In this document: positions 24,476 to 32,123 of the stretch, one piece after another
Layout of the letters: each line of letters opens with the position of its first letter
Position numbering within the stretch: the first letter of the stretch is position 1
Assembly (NCBI GenBank): GCA_016795375.1
Contig: JAEUHJ010000061.1
Location: 1 to 41,076, forward strand
DNA from: Verrucomicrobiaceae bacterium
GTDB lineage: Bacteria > Verrucomicrobiota > Verrucomicrobiia > Verrucomicrobiales > Verrucomicrobiaceae
Direction of reading: 5' to 3'
Length of the DNA: 41,076 bases
Notes under the pieces: model-generated
What the model saw: only the letters and a program-made list of their open reading frames with translations
The model's database searches: none
Told to the model about the DNA's origin: nothing
Translations under genes and position numbers: made by a program

Positions 24476-25369
24476 ATGGCACTCATCATCAACGGCGAGC
24501 ACATCGACGACGAAATCATCGAGTCGGAATTCCACCAGATCAAAGGTCACTACGAACGCACCCTCCAGGTCGCCTGCTGTGAGCGTGATCCCGAATTCCG
24601 CGGCATGGCCAAGGACAACATCATCACCCGTGCCCTCCTCGGCCAGGAAAGCCGCCGCCGCTTCCCAACGGTGCCCGAAGTCGACGTCACCGCACGCCTG
24701 CAAAAGCTCATCGAAGAGGCCGGCGGCGAAACGCAGTTCTACCTCAACATCGGCATGCCCGCCAAAGACGAGTCCATCATCCGCGAAAACGTCTCCGGCG
24801 GCGTGCGCCTCGACAAAACACTCCACGAAATCTACCAGCCCGAGCCTGAGCCCACCGAGGCCGAACTCAGAGCCTGCTACGAGGCCAACTTGAAGCACTA
24901 CATGACCGACGAGCAGATCAGCGCCTCGCACATCACCAAAAGCATGCAGGGAGCCAAGAGCCGTCAGGAAGTGTATCAAACCCTGCGCGAAATCCGCTCC
25001 GAACTCCTCGCTGGAGCCGACTTCGCCAAGATCGCCGAAAAACACCGCGCCGATGACCAGCAACAGATCGACCTCGGCTGGTTCAAGCGCGGCGAGTTCA
25101 TGGAGGAGTTCGAAACCATCGCCTTCTCCATGGGCGAAGGCGAGATCAGCCCCGTCTTCACCACCCAACTCGGCCTTCACATCTGCACCGTCACCGGTCG
25201 CAAACCATCCGTCGCCAAGCCGTTCGACGAAGTGAAGGAAGAAGTCAAAAATCGCTTCCTCGAAGAACACCGCGACAAAAAGTTCAACGCCTTCCTCGAA
25301 GAACTCAAAGCCGCCGCCAAGATCGAAGACACCGATCCGCCCGACGAAAGCGCCAACTGCGGTCATTGA
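24476..25369 (+). CDS. Parvulin-type peptidyl-prolyl cis-trans isomerase
   Basis: A 297-residue protein with a C-terminal PpiC/rotamase domain. It includes SASHITKSM, LLAGADFAKIAEKHRADD, DLGWFKRGEFMEEFETIAFSM, GEISPVFTTQLGLHI and VTGRKP. The N-terminal half is helical and SurA/NifM-like. No signal peptide is visible at MALIINGEHIDDEIIE, so it may be cytoplasmic, unlike most SurA relatives. The ATG at 24476 is preferred over a TTG at 24428. It diverges from the DD-carboxypeptidase gene. Confidence 0.88.
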   Translation: MALIINGEHIDDEIIESEFHQIKGHYERTLQVACCERDPEFRGMAKDNIITRALLGQESRRRFPTVPEVDVTARLQKLIEEAGGETQFYLNIGMPAKDESIIRENVSGGVRLDKTLHEIYQPEPEPTEAELRACYEANLKHYMTDEQISASHITKSMQGAKSRQEVYQTLREIRSELLAGADFAKIAEKHRADDQQQIDLGWFKRGEFMEEFETIAFSMGEGEISPVFTTQLGLHICTVTGRKPSVAKPFDEVKEEVKNRFLEEHRDKKFNAFLEELKAAAKIEDTDPPDESANCGH

Positions 25370-25405
25370 TCCAGGAAGCCGGGACATCCCGCCCCCGTCG
25401 CACGA

Positions 25406-25954
25406 TCACATCCTCGTCAGCACCGGCACCGGCGTGCGAAACTCCTCCTCCGGCTCCGGCAGCGCATCCACCGGCGGCGGACCGGGGAAATTGTCGTCCA
25501 CGAAGCGCCGCCAAGTATCGCGTGTCTTCTGTGAGATCATCCCCTGCACCGTGTCACCGCATTTCCCGCAGATCATCACGCTGTGCAGCAGGGAGATGCC
25601 CTCGCACACACCCGTGATCACAAAATCCTCCATCCCCGGCGCATCACGTCGCGCATCGCACACCGCGCAGGACTCCAGACCGCGATCCAGCACCACCTCC
25701 TGATCCTGGAACTGCGCCAGCCGCTTTTTCGACTCCTGCGAGAACTCCTCCATCATCTTCATGCGGCAGTGATCGCACAGCGCATACTCCATCACGCACT
25801 CGCCGCGCTTGTAGGCCTTCGAGATTTGGAATCCGCCCGGAAAATCCGGCAGTGACTCGCCGCAGCGCGTGCAGTTTTGAAACGGACGCTCCTCATACTC
25901 GCACCGCAGGTCAGGCGGGATCGGCGGCGGCTGCTGGAGATCGTGATCAGGCAT
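25406..25954 (-). CDS. Cysteine-rich protein with four CxxC pairs
   Basis: A 182-residue protein of unknown function. It contains four CxxC pairs: C28/C31, C60/C63, C96/C99 and C129/C132, spaced about 30-35 residues apart, so two zinc sites are plausible. A proline-rich head and an acidic proline-rich tail flank the cysteine region. No signal or membrane segment is seen. It converges on the PPIase gene and has its start 53 bp from the divergent beta-propeller gene. No family is recognised. Confidence 0.7.
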   Translation of the reverse strand: MPDHDLQQPPPIPPDLRCEYEERPFQNCTRCGESLPDFPGGFQISKAYKRGECVMEYALCDHCRMKMMEEFSQESKKRLAQFQDQEVVLDRGLESCAVCDARRDAPGMEDFVITGVCEGISLLHSVMICGKCGDTVQGMISQKTRDTWRRFVDDNFPGPPPVDALPEPEEEFRTPVPVLTRM

Positions 25955-26006
25955 CGGCTTGCGTTGCAACAAAGCTCAACTCAGGCCAGTTTCACAGTCC
26001 AAACTC

Positions 26007-27140
26007 ATGCGCTCCACGATTTTCCTGTACCTCCTCCTCGCCGCCACCGTGCAGGCTCAAAACGCCGACTGGATTCACAGCCGCGGCAACGAAGCCATGA
26101 CCGGCACCTCGCCCGTCGAGCTGAAATTCCCGCTCACGCTCGCCTGGCAGTTCAAGCTCATGGATAAACCGAAGGGCCAGGCCGAGATGCTCGTCTCCAG
26201 CGCCGTCGTGCGTGCTGGCAAAGTCTATGTCGGCTGCAAGGACGACAAATTCTTCTGCCTCGACCTCGCCACCGGCAAAGAAATCTGGAAAGCCGAAGCC
26301 AAGGGCGCTTTCGACGGTGCTGCCGCCTTCGCGGGCGATTTGGTCGTCGCAGGCTGCCAGGACGGCTTCATCTACGCCTGGAATGCCGACACCGGCAAAG
26401 AAGCGTGGAAATTCGAAACCGAGGCCGAAATCCACGCCTCCGCCAACGTCTGGGCCGATCCCGAAACCAAGGCGCAGAAAGTCATCATCGGCTCCTACGA
26501 CTACAAGGTCTATTGCCTCGACGCCAAGACCGGCAAGCAGGACTGGGCCGCTGAAACCGGCTACTACATCAACGGCGGTGCCGCCGTCGGCGATGGCAAG
26601 GTCGTCTTCGGCGGCTGTGACTCCGTGCTGCACGTCCACGATGTCAAAACCGGCAAGGAGGAGCGCCAGATCGAAGTTGGTGCCTACATCGGCAACAATG
26701 TCGCCATCGCCGACGGCGTCATCTACGTCAGTCACTACGGCAACCGCGTCGGCGCTTACAGCATGAAAGACGGCATGCAGGTCTGGGAATACGGCGACCG
26801 CGAGTTCGAATACTACGCCGCCCCCGCCATCTGGGAAAAAGCCGTCTATGTCGGCGGTCGCGACAAACGCTTCCACGCCATCGACCGCGTCACCGGCAAG
26901 CAGCTCTGGGAATTCCGCGCCCGCGACCGCATCGACAGCAGCGCCGTCATCTGCGCCGGCAAAACCGCCCTCTTCGGCTGCGACGACGGCTACATCTACG
27001 CCCTCGACATTGCCACCGGCAAAGAAGTCTTCTCCTACCAGATCGGCGCCCCCGTCAAAACCAACCCCGCCATCGCCGGCGACTACGTCCTCTTCGGCGC
27101 GGACGACGGCGTGCTCTATGTGTTCAAGAATGGAAAATAA
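26007..27140 (+). CDS. Secreted PQQ-type beta-propeller (BamB-like) protein
   Basis: A 377-residue protein with a signal peptide (MRSTIFLYLLLAATVQAQ). It consists of eight PQQ-like repeats with the blade consensus of the type YVGCKDDKFFCLD-TGKEIWK, at intervals of about 40 residues. The last repeat is short (LFGADDGVLYVFKNGK) and may close the propeller with the first strand. It resembles BamB and the non-enzymatic PQQ-repeat proteins abundant in Planctomycetes and Verrucomicrobia. No C-terminal cytochrome or dehydrogenase motifs are visible, so a structural or ligand-binding role is more likely. The ATG at 26007 is chosen since it starts the signal peptide. Confidence 0.85.
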   Translation: MRSTIFLYLLLAATVQAQNADWIHSRGNEAMTGTSPVELKFPLTLAWQFKLMDKPKGQAEMLVSSAVVRAGKVYVGCKDDKFFCLDLATGKEIWKAEAKGAFDGAAAFAGDLVVAGCQDGFIYAWNADTGKEAWKFETEAEIHASANVWADPETKAQKVIIGSYDYKVYCLDAKTGKQDWAAETGYYINGGAAVGDGKVVFGGCDSVLHVHDVKTGKEERQIEVGAYIGNNVAIADGVIYVSHYGNRVGAYSMKDGMQVWEYGDREFEYYAAPAIWEKAVYVGGRDKRFHAIDRVTGKQLWEFRARDRIDSSAVICAGKTALFGCDDGYIYALDIATGKEVFSYQIGAPVKTNPAIAGDYVLFGADDGVLYVFKNGK

Positions 27141-27185
27141 ATATCGGAAACTCCTTCAATCACCCGCCATTCGAGCATAACCCAA

Positions 27186-27572
27186 ATGAAGTCTGTCAAA
27201 CTACTGCTCATTTGTTCAATGGTTTTGCTGTGCAATTGCGCTTCAAAGAACGTCCGCCACAGCGATCCAACAGCGATATGGGCACATCCAGAGTACGCCG
27301 CGTTTGAGAGTGGCATGAAGGATGCAGTGGCTCGGATACAGGCTGGACAGATAATCATTCCACTCGGGAGCCTGTATGATCATGCTGGGCTTCGTTCAGC
27401 ACTCCTGACTCTCTATGGAATCAGATCGATTGATAGTCGGAATTGGAGTCGAGCATATGCTTCAGCCTACAACCAAGTCATGCGCGAAGCGGCAAAGAAC
27501 AAATTTGGTGAAGAATGGTGGTCGAAGGCTCTGAAGATCGGCAAAGTTCCACTGCCTCCATTGCCCGATTAA
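27186..27572 (+). CDS. Small putative lipoprotein, unknown function
   Basis: A 128-residue ORF. MKSVKLLLICSMVLLCNCAS is a clear export signal; the LCNC end is a weak lipobox because Asn precedes the cysteine. The mature part is soluble, with a WSRAYASAYNQVM helix and FGEEWWSKALKIG near the end. Codon use is visibly AT-richer than all neighbours (many wobble A and T), which suggests recent acquisition or weak expression. No homologue is recognised. Confidence 0.65.
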   Translation: MKSVKLLLICSMVLLCNCASKNVRHSDPTAIWAHPEYAAFESGMKDAVARIQAGQIIIPLGSLYDHAGLRSALLTLYGIRSIDSRNWSRAYASAYNQVMREAAKNKFGEEWWSKALKIGKVPLPPLPD

Positions 27573-27643
27573 AGCAACGACGAACCGGGAACAGAGAACC
27601 GCGAACGTCTTGCAACGGTTCGACACACCGCTAAAGACAACGC

Positions 27644-28225
27644 GTGCGCATCATCTCCGGCACAGCAGGCGGCATCCCGCTCGAAGTTCCCAAGACCGTC
27701 ACGCGGCCCACGCAGGATCGTGTGCGGCAGGCTGTGTTCTCGATGCTCGGCGAACTCGTTCCTGGTGCGCATGTGCTCGATCTTTTCGCCGGCACCGGAG
27801 CCATCGGCCTCGAATGCCTGAGCCGCGGTGCCGCGTCCGCCATGATGGTGGATGAAAACAAAGGCGCGTGCGACGTCATCCGCCGCAACATCGCCAAAAC
27901 CCGCCTCACCGGCGGCACAGTGCGTCACAGCGATGCCTTCCGCCTGCTGCCGCTGCTGAAAAGCGACGGCAAGCAATTCGACCTCATCTTCGCCGATCCG
28001 CCTTACACGCACCGCGATGGCGACACCGATTTCGTCGCCCAGTTGCTCGCCGATGAGGCCCTGCCCGCATTGCTGCACGACGACAGCCACCTCATTCTCG
28101 AAAGCCACCACTTCAACAAGCAAACCACAAGCTGGCCCGGCTGGCAGGTGCTGACCGACCGCAATTACGGTTCCACCCGCATCGTCTGGCTGCGCAAACT
28201 TCCGCATGGCATCGAAAGCGCTTAG
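27644..28225 (+). CDS. rsmD: 16S rRNA (guanine(966)-N(2))-methyltransferase
   Basis: Methylates G966 of 16S rRNA during small-subunit assembly. The start MRIISGTAGGIPLEVP, followed by TRPTQDRVRQAVFSML, is the RsmD signature. Motif I is VLDLFAGTGAIGLECLSRGA, and motif IV is FADPPY. At 193 residues it has the usual length. The start codon is GTG at 27644. It overlaps waaA by 20 bp, so the three genes to tilS are one transcription unit. Confidence 0.95.
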   Translation: MRIISGTAGGIPLEVPKTVTRPTQDRVRQAVFSMLGELVPGAHVLDLFAGTGAIGLECLSRGAASAMMVDENKGACDVIRRNIAKTRLTGGTVRHSDAFRLLPLLKSDGKQFDLIFADPPYTHRDGDTDFVAQLLADEALPALLHDDSHLILESHHFNKQTTSWPGWQVLTDRNYGSTRIVWLRKLPHGIESA

Positions 28226-29540
28226 CCTCACTCTCTACAACCTCGTCCTGCCCATCGGCCTCGTGTTCATGCTGCCGGGCGCGATCATCAAAATGCGCCG
28301 CCGTAACGGCCGCTGGCGCGATCTCGCGCAACGCATCGGTTGTTTTGATGACGCGACCACCAAGGCCATCAACGCTCTGCCGCAACGCGAACGCCTGTGG
28401 GTGCATGCCGTGAGCGTCGGCGAGGTCAACGTGGCGAAAAAACTCATCACCTGCCTGCTCAAAACGCGGCCCGATCTCGGCATCGTCCTCAGCACCACCA
28501 CGCCCACCGGCCACGCCATCGCGGCGGAACTCGCCGCGCAGCACACAGGCCGCCTCGTCGCCATTTTCAGCCCCGTCGATCTTCCCGGCGTCGGTCGCCT
28601 CATGCTGGAGCGCATCCAGCCAACTCAACTCGTGCTCGTCGAAGCCGAGGTGTGGCCGAATCTGACCAACGCCGCCGAACGCCTCGGCATTCCCGTCTCA
28701 CTCGTCAACGCACGCCTCTCGCCACGCAGCGAACGCCGTTACCGCAAGTTCCGCCCGCTCATCGAACCGGTCTTCCGCATGCTCAAACAGGTGCTCGTGC
28801 AGGAGGAGGGCGACATCACCCGCTGGGAAGGTCTCGGCGTCGATCGCGAACGCATCCACCTCACCGGCAGCATCAAATACGATCCCGAAGGAGCCATCGT
28901 CCCTGCCGCGAAGATCGACGAACTGCGCTCCGTGCTCACGCAAACCGGCATTTCACCTTCACAGCCGACGCTTCTCGCCGCCAGCACACACGCTGGCGAA
29001 GAAATCGAATTCGCATGTGTGTTCCAACGCTTGCGCGAAAAAATCCGCGAACTCGCCCTGCTCATCGTGCCACGTCACGTCGAGCGCCGCGCCGAAATCG
29101 TCAGCGCGCTCAACACCACCGGCCTCGCGCCCGCTTTGCGCAGCGATCCGGCATCACGCGTCGATGCCAGCGCGCCCGTCTTCGTCATCGACACCACCGG
29201 CGAACTCGCCGCCTGGCAGCATCTCTCCACGCTCGTCGTCGTCGGCAAAAGTTTCCTCGCCGAAGGCGGCCAGAACCCCGCCGAAGCCGCGCTGGCGGAA
29301 AAACCCGTGCTCTTCGGTCCACACATGGAGAACTTCACGCCACTCGTCGATCTCCTGCTCAAAAAGAATGGCGCGCAGCAAGTCGCCGATTTCACCGAAC
29401 TCGAATCCGCCTGCCTCACCTTGCTGCAAGATACCGAAAAGGCCGCCCGCATGGGCCAATCCGGGCACACCGCCCTCCAAGTCCACGAAGGCGCGACCGT
29501 ACGAACAGCCTTCCACTTGCTCGGTCAGAACCAGGCATGA
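28206..29540 (+). CDS. waaA: 3-deoxy-D-manno-octulosonic acid transferase
   Basis: GT-B glycosyltransferase (GT30) that adds Kdo to lipid A precursors at the inner membrane, which indicates an LPS-bearing outer membrane. The N-terminal hydrophobic segment LTLYNLVLPIGLVFMLPGA is the membrane anchor. The catalytic region is WVHAVSVGEVNVAKKLI, and LVEAEVWPNLTNAAERLGIP and LTGSIKYD follow. The C-terminal donor domain has VVGKSFLAEGGQNPAEAAL and LFGPHMENFTPL. At 444 residues it is normal. Its stop overlaps the tilS ATG by 4 nt. Confidence 0.95.
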   Translation: MASKALSLTLYNLVLPIGLVFMLPGAIIKMRRRNGRWRDLAQRIGCFDDATTKAINALPQRERLWVHAVSVGEVNVAKKLITCLLKTRPDLGIVLSTTTPTGHAIAAELAAQHTGRLVAIFSPVDLPGVGRLMLERIQPTQLVLVEAEVWPNLTNAAERLGIPVSLVNARLSPRSERRYRKFRPLIEPVFRMLKQVLVQEEGDITRWEGLGVDRERIHLTGSIKYDPEGAIVPAAKIDELRSVLTQTGISPSQPTLLAASTHAGEEIEFACVFQRLREKIRELALLIVPRHVERRAEIVSALNTTGLAPALRSDPASRVDASAPVFVIDTTGELAAWQHLSTLVVVGKSFLAEGGQNPAEAALAEKPVLFGPHMENFTPLVDLLLKKNGAQQVADFTELESACLTLLQDTEKAARMGQSGHTALQVHEGATVRTAFHLLGQNQA

Positions 29541-30508
29541 AATCACCACCGACCATCACTCTCGCCCTGCCTTCCCCCTGCGCACAAACGCAACCGGCGC
29601 TGCTGGCGATTTCCGGCGGCCGCGACTCGGTGGCGCTGCTGCACCTGTTGTTGGAGGCTGGCTTCACCAGCTTGATCCTATGTCATCTTAACCACGGCCT
29701 GCGCGGCAACGAATCCGACGCCGACGCGGCATTCGTCCGGCGCCTGGCGAAGAAGCACGGGCTGAAGTGCGAGATCGAAACACAAGCCGTGGCAGCACTG
29801 GCGAAAAAACAGCAGCTCTCCCTCGAGACGGCCGCCCGCGAGGCGCGGCACGCGTTCTTGCTGCGCATGGCCGGAAAGCACGACACCTGGATCGTGTTCA
29901 TGGCCCATCACGCGGAAGATCAGGCGGAGACGATCCTCGCCAACCTCTGTCGTGGCAGCGGCCTGGGCGGTCTGGCGGGCATGCATGCGGTGCAGCGGCT
30001 CGATTCCGGTCTGCACCTCGTGCGGCCGCTGTTGCGGGCGCGGCGGGCCGAGATCGACACATATCTGAAAAACAGGCGGCTTAAATTCCGCGAGGATTCG
30101 AGCAACCTGTCGCCAAAACACCGCCGCAACCGCCTGCGGCATGAGGCGCTGCCGTTGTTGAACGATGTTTTCGCCCGCGATGTGTCCGCGCTCATCACAC
30201 GACTCGGTGTTCTGGCGGGGCGCGATGACGGCTGCCTCCAGCAGCAGGCGTTCGATCATCTGTCGGCGCCAGGGCACTTGAACGATGATCGTTCACTGCC
30301 GATCACGAAGGAGCTGCTCGCGTTGCATCCGGCCGTTTTGTCGCGTGTCATCGCGCTGTGGCTGCGCGAGGTGCTGGAGCTGCCAGGCATCGAGAACGAT
30401 GTGATCGAGGCCGCGATGGCAACACTGGCCCCCGGCGGGGCCGCGAAGGTCAACCTGCCGCATGACAAACACCTGCGCCGCAAAGCGAAGCGGCTGTGGG
30501 TGAGCTGA
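29537..30508 (+). CDS. tilS: tRNA(Ile)-lysidine synthase, short form
   Basis: Modifies the wobble C34 of tRNA-Ile(CAU) to lysidine so it reads AUA. The PP-loop is SGGRDS (26-31). HLNHGLRGNESDAD and HHAEDQAETILANLCRGSG are diagnostic, as is GLAGM. At 323 residues it lacks the C-terminal domain of the longer E. coli enzyme, like known short TilS forms. The start is the ATG at 29537 (MKSPPTITL), overlapping the waaA stop; a 703-residue reading from 28397 is an out-of-frame extension through waaA and is rejected. Confidence 0.94.
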   Translation: MKSPPTITLALPSPCAQTQPALLAISGGRDSVALLHLLLEAGFTSLILCHLNHGLRGNESDADAAFVRRLAKKHGLKCEIETQAVAALAKKQQLSLETAAREARHAFLLRMAGKHDTWIVFMAHHAEDQAETILANLCRGSGLGGLAGMHAVQRLDSGLHLVRPLLRARRAEIDTYLKNRRLKFREDSSNLSPKHRRNRLRHEALPLLNDVFARDVSALITRLGVLAGRDDGCLQQQAFDHLSAPGHLNDDRSLPITKELLALHPAVLSRVIALWLREVLELPGIENDVIEAAMATLAPGGAAKVNLPHDKHLRRKAKRLWVS

Positions 30509-31187
30509 CGATTCCCCCCCTTCAATTTCCAAACCGTGTGATGCATGGCCCGTCTTCAATCCATGTGTGCATGCCGTCTTGAAACGATCTTTGCTCATTA
30601 CGCTCAACCGCTTGTTACTGGGTTCGAGTGTTTCACACTGGCTGCAGCAGGTGTCAGCCGCGCCGCCCCCCGCTTTTGCCCGCCATGCGGTGGAGTGGAA
30701 GCCGTCGTGACCGGCGTCAAAACAACCGGCAGGCGGTTCATCTTCCCATTCCCTCAAGAACTCCGGCCATTGGTGAAACCTGCGCCACCCGTGGATGCTC
30801 CGTCATCGAGACTCCTCGCACATGCCCGCATCGGCCTGCTTCATGAGTTCACGCAACCCTACAGCGTGCAGCAGGAACGGAGGACGCGGGCGTCCATCGA
30901 GGAGTGGCGACGACTCGTCGCCAGCCGGGGGGGGCTTGGTTGGGCGGCGAATCGCCACCCCACCAGGCCATGCCCCCCCGCAGCCAGCAGCCCATGAACC
31001 TCATCGCCCGCATCCAGCCCGGCTGAAAACGCGGCGTGTTGTGGCGACCCGTGCAAATCCGCGCCCCGTCCGAGGAGAAGACAGGAGCCTCAAGAGCATG
31101 AAACGACCGCCGCCACAGCACAGGTAACACCACGCGAAGAGAGGTCACGTTCGCGAATCAACCAGGAGCAGGGAAAGAAGCGCTTCG
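30509..31187. other. Gene-poor stretch with no recognisable coding sequence
   Basis: About 680 bp between tilS and the transposase remnant. Open frames exist on both strands (for example 30545-30997 plus and 30849-31148 minus), but none has a recognisable motif, signal or plausible start. It contains homopolymer tracts (C7 near 30515, G7 near 30930) and looks like decayed accessory DNA. Confidence 0.5.
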
Positions 31188-31840
31188 CTAAACCGGGTGG
31201 GTAAAAGCTGAGGGGATTTGAAGATCGAGACGGCCAGCCATCCAATAGCAGATGGCCTTGAGGTTCTCGAGCAGCGCCATCGCACGGGCGAGTTCCTTGG
31301 CCGGGCGCAGAGTTTGTGGCGCAGCTCCAGTTGCGCCTGGCTCAGGCGGCTCTGGTTGCCACGCAAGGCCCAGAGCGCACCCTTCATCTGCGCACCCTCG
31401 CGCTGGAGCTGCCTGCGCACCTCATCCAACGCCTTGCCGACAGTTGCATGACCTGAAAGCGGTTAAACACGATCCGAGCATCGGGCAAATGCTCGCGGAC
31501 GCCTTTCTGGCCCGGCGGCGCTCATGGGCATCTCCCAGGTCAAAGCCATGACGAAGGCTTCCAACATCAGGGTGAAGCCGTTCTCAGGCCGCGCCCACGG
31601 CACGCCGGCCTGCTTCACCTGATGCTGCGGACATTACACGCGCGGCATCCGCGCGCCCAGATACGTCGGGCGCTGCCAGCGCTTCATCAAGTGATCGCGC
31701 AGCGGGCAGAGCCGTGCGCAGACCGGATAGGGCATCTGCACCTCGGTCTCCACCTCGATGTCCACATACAAAAGCTTGCTCCAGCTCCGCCATCTTCCAA
31801 ACCGCTGCGCACCACCTTCCAGGGAGGGCCAGCCCAACGC
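31188..31840 (-). pseudogene. Decayed ISL3-family transposase
   Basis: Pieces of an ISL3 (IS204/IS1001-type) transposase can be read on the minus strand across several frames. Near 31840-31634 are PPWKVVRS, then YVDIEVETEVQMPYPVCARLCPLRDHLMKRW and GARMPRV followed by CPQHQVKQAGVPWA, the N-terminal zinc and helix-turn-helix region. Near 31530-31430 are KGVREHLPDARIVFNRFQVMQL and GKALDEVRRQLQREGAQ from the catalytic core. The end reads YWMAGRLDLQIPSAFTHPV with TAG at 31188-31190. Frameshifts and a deletion of roughly a hundred residues in the middle make it non-functional. Terminal inverted repeats were not located. Confidence 0.8.
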
Positions 31841-32123
31841 CAATGCAAATAAAGCAATAAACTCGGCTCAGTGTCACTGGCGCGTGGGGTTGCAGCGCAA
31901 ACACGGGCATTTGCGCCGGAGGTTGGGGCGCAACAATTTGAAAATCCGTCATTTCACTCAAAACATTCGTCCAGACACGCCGGAAGGCTGATGGGGATTC
32001 ATCAGTCCACCCGCCAGCCTCAAAAAATCCAGCCATCAGCATCCAGCATTCCTTGCCTTCGTACTCATCCCTCGCTTGGATAGAAAAATTCTCCCGCATG
32101 GCCCGCCATGCATCTCGTGGTTC
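31841..32123. other. Intergenic region upstream of the hsd operon
   Basis: About 280 bp, visibly AT-richer than its surroundings. It should contain the hsd operon promoter, but no good -35/-10 pair was found. An open minus-strand frame here (part of 31584-32171) runs antisense into hsdR and into the transposase remnant and has no recognisable content. Confidence 0.4.

Noticed and set aside
28397..30508. 703-residue version of TilS
   Set aside because: The first 380 codons run out of frame through waaA and are Arg/His-rich noise; the TilS motifs start after the ATG at 29537.
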